NCBI RefSeq assembly: GCF_003369915.1
Contig: NC_046676.1
Location: 10,150,001 to 10,214,000, forward strand
Length of the DNA: 64,000 bases
Direction of reading: 5' to 3'
From: Drosophila miranda
Lineage: Eukaryota > Arthropoda > Insecta > Diptera > Drosophilidae
Part shown: positions 33,860 to 45,332 of the stretch, piece by piece
Position numbering within the stretch: the first letter of the stretch is position 1
How the letters are laid out: each line of letters starts with the position of its first letter
Made by a program: the position numbers and the translations under genes
The notes under the pieces: generated by a model
The model's input: the letters and a program-made list of their open reading frames with translations, nothing else
What the model was told of the DNA's origin: nothing
The model's database searches: none

Positions 33860-35020
33860 TCATAAAGTGATTAACTGGACAGCCGCTAAATCGTCGTTGT
33901 TTTTTTCTCCTGGTCGCTCCTCATCTTGAACTGCAGCTACCCTAGTGGCCATCTTTCGTTTCGGGCACTGCGAATATAGGTGGCTGGTACTCCAACAGTT
34001 AAAATATGCCCCATCCGGTCTCTTTGGCTGACTGCATTCCTTCATAACGTGCCCAAATTGCCGACAGTTGTAGCAACGCATTGCGCCACCACCTTGCTGC
34101 TGCCCAACTGCCATACTCACATTTAGTTTTCCCTTTGTCATACCTTCGCTACGAATTGCTACGACGCCAGGAGCTCTTCTGACCTTATCATAGGTGACCA
34201 TCTTGTCACGCAACTCGTTGAGTGTGCTGCAATATAGCATGGATGCTGCCATGCCCGTCTTGTCCTGCAGTCCCTCTACAATGAATTTGACCACATCGCT
34301 CGTGGCCATGTCTGCTTGCGACGCTATGCTGCACATTGCGACGAAATATTGCAATGCGCTTTCATTATTTGCAATTTTCCGTGCCTCCAGTCGCTTTCCA
34401 ATGTCCCACGCTGTCACTTTCTGCTCAAAGACGTTGAGCAATTCTGCTCGCATCAATTGCCAAGTCAAAGGCGCCACATGGTCGATGTACGCCTTCGCCG
34501 ATCCGCCTAGCAGCCGCTTCGCTAATATCCAGCATTTGGACTCGGATACACCATGGAAATTCATAATGTCCTCAAAGTTACTTATACAACTGGTTACAGC
34601 CTGGTCGTCATCTCCAGAAAATGGACGCATCAACGCCTCAATGTGTGTCAAGTCGATGCAATCTCTCGGCGTTTCCAACTCCATAGCCTCTTTCTCCGTT
34701 TTCAGTATGCTTAATTTTAGATCAGCTAAGCGCTTGCGAGAAACGTACAATTGTTCCAACTGCTGCAAACGGCGCGATTCTTCTTCGTATTCATCTGATC
34801 GCATGGTCAATTTCGAACAAGCGTTGTCTTGTCGCGGCATGAATGCTTCTCGAGCCTTCTGCACATTTTCACCATATTCTTCTGGCGCCGCTTTTACTGC
34901 GTGTTGTGCACTACGGTTGTCTCTATCTATCTCGCGCTCAACCGGGACTGCAAAAATGTCTGCCTGCATAGTCTCGTCTGCGCTTGGCGCCGTATTTCCT
35001 AGCTCATGCGTGTCTTCCAT
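33860..35020 (-). CDS. LTR element gag (insertion 2)
   Basis: This is a 386-codon gag, apparently identical in protein sequence to insertion 1, with one intact CCHC knuckle and one degenerate knuckle. The TGA-C stop context is conserved. Confidence 0.87.
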   Translation of the reverse strand: MEDTHELGNTAPSADETMQADIFAVPVEREIDRDNRSAQHAVKAAPEEYGENVQKAREAFMPRQDNACSKLTMRSDEYEEESRRLQQLEQLYVSRKRLADLKLSILKTEKEAMELETPRDCIDLTHIEALMRPFSGDDDQAVTSCISNFEDIMNFHGVSESKCWILAKRLLGGSAKAYIDHVAPLTWQLMRAELLNVFEQKVTAWDIGKRLEARKIANNESALQYFVAMCSIASQADMATSDVVKFIVEGLQDKTGMAASMLYCSTLNELRDKMVTYDKVRRAPGVVAIRSEGMTKGKLNVSMAVGQQQGGGAMRCYNCRQFGHVMKECSQPKRPDGAYFNCWSTSHLYSQCPKRKMATRVAAVQDEERPGEKNNDDLAAVQLITL

Positions 35021-35192
35021 GATTTTTTTCACTGCTGTACGTAATTGGTGTATGTTGGCATCTTGATCAAAATATACGTTATGTCGCTACGCAATATGTC
35101 GCTAAGTTCACTTTTGGTTTTCGCTCTTATGTCTGCATTGTTCATCGCAGAGTTTTTTTTTTTTTTTTTTTGGGCAAACCCCACACCTGATA

Positions 35193-35391
35193 TGTAAACT
35201 TTTAATAGCACGGTTTTATTATATGTTCTTCTTTCTTGATCGGCGTATTCGAATGAATGTGTGTTGGCATATCGATACTTGTCGAGGACAAGTATCGATA
35301 TATCGAGTACATTGGTATTTCTTATAATACTATCGATGAGTAAATCTTAAACTAATATTCATATCTTATAAACTAATATTCATATCTTACA
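35193..35391 (-). repeat. 5' LTR of insertion 2
   Basis: The LTR is 199 bp with the hairpin, adjacent to the Dcr-2 copy 3 upstream region and transcribed away from it. Confidence 0.9.
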
Positions 35392-36209
35392 CATCAACGG
35401 CTTAAAACTATGTGAGCCGAACTAAGGGTTTTAGTTAGCCAGAATTATTCAACGAAATCTCTAAATTGAGCAATATGAACGACTAGCCTCTTTCGTTTTT
35501 TTGTTTTGACTTATTTCGCTAAAACCGTTTTTTGGTTGACCTATTTCACTAAAACCTTCTTTTAGACAAGATCCAATAAAAGCAAGTGTTTTAAATAAAC
35601 TAGTCAATTCGCAAATAGATTCACTAATCGGATAAAATTATGTGGGCATGGCTAAATGTTCTATATAGCTAGTAATATTCCACGGAATATCATAAACGAG
35701 GAATATGTAAAATAGAACTTGAATTCTCCAGTATATTTACGGTATATTTTTCAAATGAGATGGTATATTTTGGTATATTTCTGAGGGTCGGACGGTGTAT
35801 TTTAGCGATAAACCCGCGGACAATACTGAGGGACAGAACTTTATTCTCTTTTTTTCTTTTTTTGCAATTTATGTATTCAACTCTTGCAATTTATTATCTT
35901 AACTGATCAAATACTTGTTCAATACAATATATCGGTGGAACAAAGTTCAATTAAAACAAAGGTGAGGCGAGACATTTGCCGGTCAACCTGCGCGTCCATC
36001 GCGGTGTTTTCCGCACACAGAGAACGGTGACTGGAAAAAAAATGTAAATCCCCGTACTTCCAGCTAGTAGCTAGTCACATCCTGAGAAACCTGCTGTGTC
36101 ATTATAGCCACGTCAGCAATCATCTTAGTTGTCGAGCTTGTGCCTGCATTCACTGAATTTTATTTTATTTCATCACTTTCAGCTAGCACCCGGAGCAAAT
36201 AGGATCATC
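35392..36209 (+). promoter_or_regulatory. Dcr-2 copy 3 upstream region and promoter motifs
   Basis: This is nearly identical to 17666-18482, including the extra exact motif-6 site (35769-35780) and the mutated last site. The 5'UTR intron acceptor (cactttcag) is present 28 bp before the ATG. Confidence 0.6.
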
Positions 36210-39200
36210 ATGGCAGACAACGTGCATAATGGGGAATCCGAAATAAAGGTATAAATAAGATAAATTCCAGTGCATATACATAAGTTTGTACTTTTTGCTG
36301 AATTGTAAAAATGCATTCGCATTTGTTGCAGCCTCGCAGCTATCAGCTGCGTCTCGTGGATCATATTACGAAGAACAATGGGATAATCTACTTGCCGACC
36401 GGATCTGGCAAGACATACGTGGCCATCCTGGCCCTGAAGCGATTCTCCAAAGACATGGACAAGTAAGTCGCTTGCATTTTTTTTTCATACTGGAATTTTG
36501 CAAACACACTCATACATAAGCAAAAAAGCAAAGCATACATACATATTTTGCTGTTGAACTGAATTCTCGGATTTGTTTACACTCCTACAGATCAATCGAG
36601 GAGGGCGGAAAACGAGCTATATTTATGTGCAATACAGTCGAGCTAGCCCGCCAGCAGGCAATGGCCGTGAGGAAATTCTCAAATCTCAAAGTGGGGTTCT
36701 TTGTGGGGGAGCAGGGCGTCGACGACTGGTCGAAGATAAAATGGAGCCACGAAATAAGCGATAGCCAAGTTAGTGTCGAGCTCATGACGCCTCATCAAAC
36801 CAATATGCATTTCTGATATTCGTTTATATAGAACGGATGCACTAGTATTTGTGCTTCCAAGTGCTTTACAAATTTGGCCCTGGCTTTTTTTTCTAATTGA
36901 ATTTTCTTATATCTTGCAACGACAATAGGTTCTGGTGGGCACAGCCCAAGTCATGTTGAATATGGTCACCCAGAAGTACTTGGAGCTGAGCTCTGTGAGC
37001 ATCGTGATTATAGACGAGTGCCACCATGGCACTGGCCACCATCCCTACCATGAGTTCATGCATCTGTTTTTACTCGCTGACCGGAACACGCCACTGCCGC
37101 GCGTTGTGGGACTGACGGGTGTACTCATTAAAGGCAACGAATTTAAGCTGGTCGCTCAAAAGCTCAGAGAGCTGGAGACGACATACAGAAGCAATATTAT
37201 CACCGTGTCCGACACGGAAGAATTGAAAAACGTGATGCTGTGAGACCTTTTAAGCCCTTTCCATAGAAGAAATCACGCTATAGCAGTTCTATTTATTTTT
37301 TGCAGCTACTCTACCAAACCAAGGAGTATTTAGTGACTTATCCAAACCAAGTGGGGAGCCTTCAGATCGGGCACGCCATACAACGATGCATAGAGCACTT
37401 CTACGTAATCCTAGACGATTTGGAGATTGGCAAACAGCCTACGCGCTATTCCAAGGGACTGTCGACCTTCCGCGATCCGCACAAGAAGGGATATATAAAG
37501 ACTCTGCTCAACGACTTCCAGTACCAGCTGGAGCACTACGGCGTATATGCGGCATCCATGGCCATAGTATCGGTGATTCTAGAGATTGAAATCAAGCTGC
37601 ATCAGTCGGAAACCCTTGCCCTGACCCACATATATAAGTTGGCCATCTGTCTGTGTAACCGGATCAATCACATGCTAAAGAAAAAGCTTCGCGATTTGGT
37701 CGACGATGATACGGAACGCGATGACGCAGTCCACACGGAAGAAACCATCATAAACTTTTCGACTCCCAAGGTGCAGAGATTTTTGCAATACGTGCAGAAA
37801 ACGTTCTCGGGCAAGGATGCCAAGGATATTTGCTGCTTGGTCTTCGTTGAGCGCCGGTATACGAGCAAATGCATATACCAAGTGTTGAAGAAGTTCATTG
37901 CGGTTATTCCGGCGCTGCGCGATGTTCTCGTGCCGCAGTTTATGGTGGGCCGCAACTCAGTTTCAGCGGATTGTGAGAGCGTCCTGGAGCGCAAGTGGCA
38001 AAAGTCGGTACGTTATGCCTCGGGCCTCAGCACAGAACAGTATATTAACAGTATATTATTCTCCCCTGTCGCAATCCCCATCAAAGGCCATTCACCAATT
38101 TAGGGATGGCGAAGCCAACCTGATGGTCTGTTCGAGCGTTCTGGAGGAAGGCATCGATATAAAGGCCTGCAATTACGTGTTGATCCTGGATCCTATAAAG
38201 ACATTCAACATGTACGTGCAGACGAAGGGGCGGGCTCGATCCAAGGAGGCCCACTTTGTGCTTTTTTCCTCAGATTTGGACCGCATGAAAATCAACCAAC
38301 AAATCAATCAATATCGCCAAGCCCATACCGACATCGGAGAGTATTTAAAGGATCGCGTCCTGGATCGGGCCGAACCTTTGATGCAAGAGATAGCCGATCA
38401 CTTCCACGAATTGATCCCACCATTTATAAACGAAAAAGGTGCCGTGCTGCTGCCTAGCAGTGCCCTGATGCTGCTCCACCGCTACTGCCAGAGCCTGCCC
38501 TCGGATGCATTCGGCTTTGTGGAGCCCTGGATCACACTAATCAGTTGGGACCAGAAGCAGAAACTCTTTGGCACACAGGCCGCAAACAAAGAAGTCGTCT
38601 CTATCGAACTTCCACTCAGCTCGTCCGTGCGGGATAAAATTTATGTAAGCCCAAAATGGACTACCCAGCGTCGACAGTCAGTAATCATGTTCGAATCATT
38701 CCAGAGCGATCCCATGCCTTCCGTTAAGGCGGCAAAAATATCGGCAGCCTTTAAGACCTGCATTAAACTGTACTCCACGGGGGAGCTCAACGAGCGTTTC
38801 CTACCCGTCACGCTTAAGGACCGGGTGACGGCGATAGCCGACTTTCACTTTGACCACTGGAAGAAATACAGCGACGATGGTGAGTCTTATTCAATCAAAT
38901 ACCCACTAATTCTGTTTAATCATTCTCCTCCTTGGGTGCTTTTAGTTATCGATACGGTAAACAAGCAGAAACTCAAGCCGGAGACACAAACTACCTTCAA
39001 GACCTCTTGTCCGACGGAGTTCTTCGATTGCCGGCCACGGGTGGGTGAAGTCTGTTATGCCTATGAGATCATTTTGGAGCCGCAGTTCGAGCGCAACGAC
39101 TACACAGAGCACATCCACGACAACATGCTGTCGGGTAGGAACTTTGCGTTGCTGCTGAGGAAGCAGCTGCCACCTCTCTCGAAGATGCCGCTGTTCTGCA

Positions 39201-42031
39201 ATCAGGGCCCATTGCATGTGCAGGTTAGGGAGCACCCGCGAGAGCTGGTTATTGCAAGTGCGGAGCAGCTGGAGCAACTGCATCAGTTCCATGGAATGCT
39301 GTTCCGCGATCTGTTGAAGATCTGGCGTCCCTGCTTTGTACTGGATCGTCGAGGCAAGGACAACTCCTACCTGATCGTGCCTCTAGCCGTGGGCGCAGAG
39401 CATCAGAATGTGGTGGACTGGCCGCTGGTCCATCAGTTCCAGCGTCTGCCCACCCCGAAGCCTGTCAGTGTGAAGCAGCGCAAGGAACAGCGAGCGCCGC
39501 GTCCAGAGGACTATGAGGGGAAAATTGTGACTCAGTGGTATGCCAACTTCGCGAGCAAGCGAATGCTCGTGCACAAGGTGCGCAGAGACCTGACTCCGAG
39601 CAGCCTGATGGGAAGCAACCAGCAAAACACGAGCTATGCCAAGTTCACCACGTCTAAGTATGGCGATGACATCGGAGGAATTGTTCGCATGGACCAGTTC
39701 CTGATCGAGGTGCGCGAGCTTACGGAGCAACTGAACTTCTATGTCCAGCAGCGGGGCAAGACGTCGGCCCAGAGCAAGGCCAGGGCCAAGATCATCCTCA
39801 TTCCGGAGCTCTGCTTTAATTTCGATTTCCCCGGCGACCTCTGGATAAAAGCAGTGTTTCTACCCAGCATCTTGAATCGGCTCCACTTCATGCTGCATGC
39901 TGAGGCATTACGACAACGCTTCAATACCTACCTGGGGCTGCAACATCTGCCTCAAAATGGAGTTGACTATAGGCCAAAGCTCTTGGAGATCGACTGGTCG
40001 TTGCGCCGCAATGTGGATACCCATGGCAATGCCATTCCCAATGATTATGATGAAGGCTCACGCTCCATTCTGGAGCCCCTACCCATCAAAGAACTTGAGA
40101 TTGGGATGAAGACACTGCAGATACGCGACTTACAACATTCGTGGCAGCAGTACCTGGAACCCGTAGACCTACCCCGGAACATCATGTCCGCCTATACCGT
40201 GGAGTTGAACTATTACAACAATTTTATATCCGGCCAAGTGGCGTCTGTCGACAAAATGGAGCAGGACGACAGGGAGTTCTGGCTGGAGACGCAGTTCAAG
40301 ATGCCTAAAGGGAACATCTATGAGACCAGGAGTCCAGCAATGCCCCCTGCCGCATGGACTGCCCTGCTCCCGCAGACCAGCTCAGCTCCCAAACCACAGT
40401 CGTTGAATGTGTTGCCGGTTCTGATGAAGAGCGTCTCCGATGATCACATCACTCCGGCCCACCAGGGTGAGTTCCTGGCGGCCATCACCACAGCGGGATC
40501 GTCCGATGTTTATGATATGGAGCGAGTGGAGCTGTTGGGTGACTCGTTTCTCAAGATGAGTGCCAGTCTTTACCTGGCCAGCAGGTATCCCGACTGGAAC
40601 GAAGGCACGCTCACGAAGGTCAAGTCGAGGCTGGTGTCCAACAAGAACCTGATGTATTGCCTCAGGGAGACGGATATTCCCAGTCGTATTAGCTGCAGTC
40701 TGTTCGACCCCAGATTAACGTGGCTTCCGCCCAGCATTAATCTGCCCGAAGATGTCTTGGATGTGTGGACGGAGCAGCCGAGCTTTGCCAAACTGATTGG
40801 TCCCCAAAATCTCTTCAATCTGGCCCTTAGTGACGAGGAGATTCTGGCAGGTCGTTGCAACGAGGATACCTATCGTCGCTTTGTGCAAGATTGCAAGAGC
40901 AATCAGCAAGGCTATTATGACGGTGGAGACTTCTCCTCCGGCGCGAACTTCTTGTTTGGTGAGGTCACTGTTCAGAACAAGGTGGTGGCTGACACTCTGG
41001 AGGCCCTTCTGGGAGTCGTTGTGAGAAACTATGGATTGCAACATGGCTTCCGCATGCTGGAATACTTCGGCATTTGCAAGCCGGACGTTGATAAGCCATT
41101 GTCGCAGCTGCTCGATCTTCAGTTAAAGAGCACCAAGATGCGAGCCAACGCGAGCCCTGACGATATTGATGGCTTCCTGATAAACCACTCCTATTTAGAA
41201 CAGAATCTGGGCTACAAATTCCGGGATCGGGGCTACCTCTTGCAGGCCCTGACGCATCCGTCGTTTCCCACCAATCGCTTGACCGGCTGCTACCAGGAGC
41301 TGGAGTTCATTGGCGATGCCATACTCGATTTTCTCATCTCTGCATACATTTTCGAAAACAATACCAAGCTGCGTCCGGGCGAGCTCACGGATCTGCGCTC
41401 GGCCTTGGTCAATAACACGACACTGGGATGCATCTGCGTGCGCCACAATCTGCACCTCTTCATTCTGGCAGAGAACGCGTTGCTATCTGAAACCATCAGC
41501 AAGTTTGTGAAATTCCAAGAGAGCCAGGGACACAGAGTCACAAATCATGTACGCTTTCTGCTCGAGGAGAGAGATGTGCAGCCCGTTATTCTGGACTTGG
41601 ACGATGAAGTGGAGATGGCCATGGAAAATGAGTCGGAAGACGGTCCACGCATCGGTGCTTTCAACTTGGCGCAAAACGTAGATGTCCCCAAGGCTTTAGG
41701 CGATGTCCTGGAGGCCCTTATCGCGGCCGTCTACCTGGATTGCCGGGATCTGCAGACAACCTGGCAGATGATCTACCATTTGTTTGAGCCCGAGCTGAAG
41801 GAATTCTCCCAGAATATACCCATCAGCCCGATCCGTCAGCTCCAAGAGCACAAGCTGGCCAATCCCGTCTACGGTCCGCCCCTGGTAGACAAGGACGTTG
41901 TGATGATGTACTGCCAGTTCACCTGCATGGAGAAGACCATTCGGGTCATTGGTTTCGGCTCCAACAAGGACCAAGCCAAATTGGCTGCTGCCAAGAGCGC
42001 TCTTCAGAAATTGGCTAAGTGCGATGCATAA
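36210..42031 (+). pseudogene. Dcr-2: Dicer-2, copy 3 (1 bp frameshift in exon 5)
   Basis: Exons correspond to 36210-36248, 36332-36462, 36591-36768, 36929-37239, 37306-38007, 38087-38879 and 38946-42031. In exon 5 the run GGG of copies 1 and 2 (ccaagggag) is GG here (37323-37324). The frame shifts and reaches TAG at 37331-37333, truncating the protein to about 228 residues within the helicase domain. No nearby AG would restore phase. The remainder is open and otherwise best preserved: only residues 944, 1001 and 1379 differ from copy 2. This copy is the one next to Rab4 and so probably occupies the ancestral locus. Because the change is in a G-run, a consensus error in the assembly is a real alternative, in which case this would be a third intact gene. 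Confidence 0.85.
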
Positions 42032-42760
42032 TCCATAGAACTTCATACCATTGACCGTGACCCACAAAGTCTAAGCCTGACATCCATTCTGAATACGTAC
42101 AATTCATTTCCACGTCTGAATGTTCAAAATGGGTGTGATGCTTAGACTTTTATTGGTCACTGTATTATTTGTAAGCTTTTCATGAACAAAAAAGCATTTT
42201 TACCAATTTGTTTATATTTTTAAAAATTATTTTAATATGTGCGATTTCATGTACCGCGTTTGCTCGTTTTAGCTAGATTTCCAATGGGCTAGATGGGCGG
42301 GCTACATCGTCAACGACGTCAATGCCATTGTTTATATTTACAATAAAGTGCAGAGTGCACTCTACATTCATTTGATCCGAGTGTCCATGCAACAGCGGTG
42401 GCTTCTGTTCAGGCCTCTGCAGATACATATATTAAGTGCCTTAGAAACTACAAATTAGAGTAAAGTAACATTGGAGGAAACAACAAATGGTTAAATGTTC
42501 CAAAGATCTGAAAAGCATTTTGCTTACAATTTGGAATGATTAAAACTAACAAGACAAACACAAACTAAACGAAATGAGATGGACCAGGCACACACACGTC
42601 ACGCCTGCCCTGCCTACACAATACAACTTAGGGTTAATGCGGTCACATTCCGAGTACGGATAAAATAGAGATTAATTTGCTCGCTTATGATAATACGATA
42701 CACGCCAGGAGTAAGTAATTGGCGACTGCACGATACACGATGCACGACAGACTGGTTTCT
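42032..42760. other. Dcr-2 copy 3 3' flank and gap to Rab4
   Basis: Homology to the other two copies ends at about 42510. The sequence then continues into DNA unique to this copy, ending in the Rab4 3' region on the opposite strand. No separate gene is seen. Confidence 0.65.
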
Positions 42761-43595
<835 letters not shown>

Positions 43596-43855
43596 TGTTT
43601 TTGTTCCCTGCCTGTGTGCAGTCGTCCGCAGCCTTTGTTTCGTTGTTTCTCCTAGCCAGAGGCCTGTTTGGTCGATGGGTGAATCCTACGCTGAAAGTAA
43701 TTGTGTGGATGTGCACCGAAAAGGCCACAGACACGCTAAAATCTATGATAGTGAAGCTTAGGAGCAGTTAATCGGGTTTAAACAATTAAAAAACTCATAA
43801 ATGAGATAAAATGCTCTGACTCGTCGAACAGTGTTGGCAAACATCGACCAATATC

Positions 43856-43866
43856 TAGTGTGACCA
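43856..43866 (-). promoter_or_regulatory. Motif 1 (YGGTCACACTR) promoter element
   Basis: The minus-strand sequence is an exact match to the Drosophila core-promoter motif 1. It lies about 260 bp upstream of the Rab4 start codon and on the same strand, so it probably belongs to the Rab4 promoter. Confidence 0.5.
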
Positions 43867-44049
43867 GACACGGCAAGAAACATCGAACAATATTCCAACT
43901 ACAAAATTATTTAAATATTCTTCTCAATAGAGAGCCTTTGGTTCAATCTGACTTTATTTCTATTGCCAGAACCGCAAAATATTTTTACAATTTTAAAACA
44001 TTATATCTTTAGTTATCTTTGATGACCATCATCAATTGCATCAATCGAC

Positions 44050-44324
44050 TTAAGAATCCTTATCTTTCTTTTCGCCGTAATTCTGGTAGCAGTTAACAGG
44101 ATCCTGCGCGGTGAATTCGGAGTAGGCCAGCTTGCTTCCCTTAAAGTTCTGTAAAAGTATTAGAAAAATTGCATGAAACAAACATTCCGTGAGAGATAAG
44201 ATTTGGGCACGACCTTAATATCCCCGGTTATTAATGTCCACAGGAACACGAAGACGCCTGGAAATAAGCTGCTCAGGACGAGCAACTCAAACGTGTTGAG
44301 TTCACCAAATATAGACACCTTCAT
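44050..44324 (-). CDS. Small single-pass membrane protein, 69 aa
   Basis: Two exons, 44214-44324 and 44050-44148, join in phase 0 (AAG|gtcgtg, cttttacag|AAC) to give 69 codons. One hydrophobic segment of about 20 residues (LLVLSSLFPGVFVFLWTLI) follows a short N-terminus; the tail is charged and ends YGEKKDKDS. I do not recognise the family. The 65 nt intron, the divergent arrangement with UQCR-6.4 (about 220 bp between start codons) and the clean frame support a real gene. A shared bidirectional promoter with a respiratory-chain gene suggests, but does not show, a mitochondrial role. Confidence 0.6.
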
Positions 44325-44544
44325 TGTGATGTATGAGTTAGTTTTACGGCAAACTAATGTGGTTGATTTGATGACAAATTGTTACTCGCACGTACTCCAG
44401 ATAGTGCTGTCAACCGTTCAATAACCAGGGTCGGAGCAGCGCAGTTCAGGGCTGCGTTGCATATCTTTGGAATTTCTAGTGTAAGAATACGGCAAGGCCA
44501 CAGAGAATCTTAACTCCGCAGAAAATTTAATTTAGCTGAATAAA

Positions 44545-44846
44545 ATGGCTTTCCGCATCCCATTCGGCAAGAAACACGCTGAAATCGCGTCGTCCTTGTA
44601 AGTAAATGATGACATCCTGGTTGGACCATCATAAGACTACTCGAGTTCGGCCCAATGTGCACACACAGGCACATTGCATAATCGTGCAGATTCAATAACA
44701 ATGTTGTTTTCCCAATATCTTTAAGCGCTCGCTCTGGAGCTGGATTCGGTGGGGCCGCTGGCCTGGCTCTGCTGTACTACACCGACTGGAAGCTTGTTCT
44801 GCAGTACGTTCCCATCTATGGCTCCAAATACGACAAGGCCGAATAA
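44545..44846 (+). CDS. UQCR-6.4: Cytochrome bc1 complex 6.4 kDa subunit (UQCR11 homologue)
   Basis: This is a small accessory subunit of respiratory complex III in the inner mitochondrial membrane. Exons 44545-44597 and 44726-44846 give 57 codons plus stop. The Gly/Ala-rich membrane helix followed by YTDWKLVLQYVPIYGSK matches the TDW-[KR]-L-[VI]-L-x-[WY]-VP-Y/I signature of UQCR11 proteins, and the length fits. The polyadenylation region follows close behind (aataaatatgg overlaps the stop). Confidence 0.88.
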
Positions 44847-45332
44847 ATATGGCATTCGTAGCATCCATGCGTTGTGTTGAGTTGGTCATTCCAAAGTGAC
44901 CACAATAGTTTTGCTTAGTAAATAAAATAAGTATGAACGATCTACATGGCTACGTGTGTATACATTTTTTATTACAATTTAGTATATTACAAATATGTAA
45001 CTTTCAACTGGGCACAAATTGTTTATGGGGGACACGCCGTTTCAAAAATATTATTTCTTAATCGAGTTCACTCTCTTACTTACGCTTTAAAGTGCTTAAG
45101 TAACTCGTTGCTTAAGGCATGCACTAATGGGTTGCCTATTTTGATTAAAGATCGTATAAAAAGTACATCCGCCAGTTCAAATTCGAGTACAAAAGATTTC
45201 ATTTTTGAAGAGATTACAAATTTGCAAAACGGGTTTCTTCAACTTGCCTGGAAGTCCAAATCGACCGGCGATTGAATAGATTTTGACAAGTAATTTGGAA
45301 TTTCACCTAACAAATGCTTAAATGTCTTGGAC
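44847..45332. other. Convergent 3' region between UQCR-6.4 and POSH
   Basis: AT-rich sequence between two convergent genes, with AATAAA-like signals near 44920. A 109-codon open frame starts at a non-ATG codon and shows no recognisable features. No gene is called. Confidence 0.5.

Larger units (their letters stand above)
29776..35391 (-). mobile_element. Ty3/gypsy-class LTR retrotransposon, insertion 2
   Basis: This is the same element, orientation and target site as 12071-17665, flanked by CATC at 29772-29775 and 35392-35395. Both LTRs are 199 bp (29776-29974 and 35193-35391) and differ at about two positions. The coding parts differ from insertion 1 by only a few residues. A shared insertion site plus shared pol break means this copy arose by duplication of the chromosomal unit, not by a new transposition. 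Confidence 0.94.

Noticed and set aside
44946-45275. 109-codon frame downstream of UQCR-6.4
   Set aside because: AT-rich 3' region between convergent genes, no domain or composition supporting coding.
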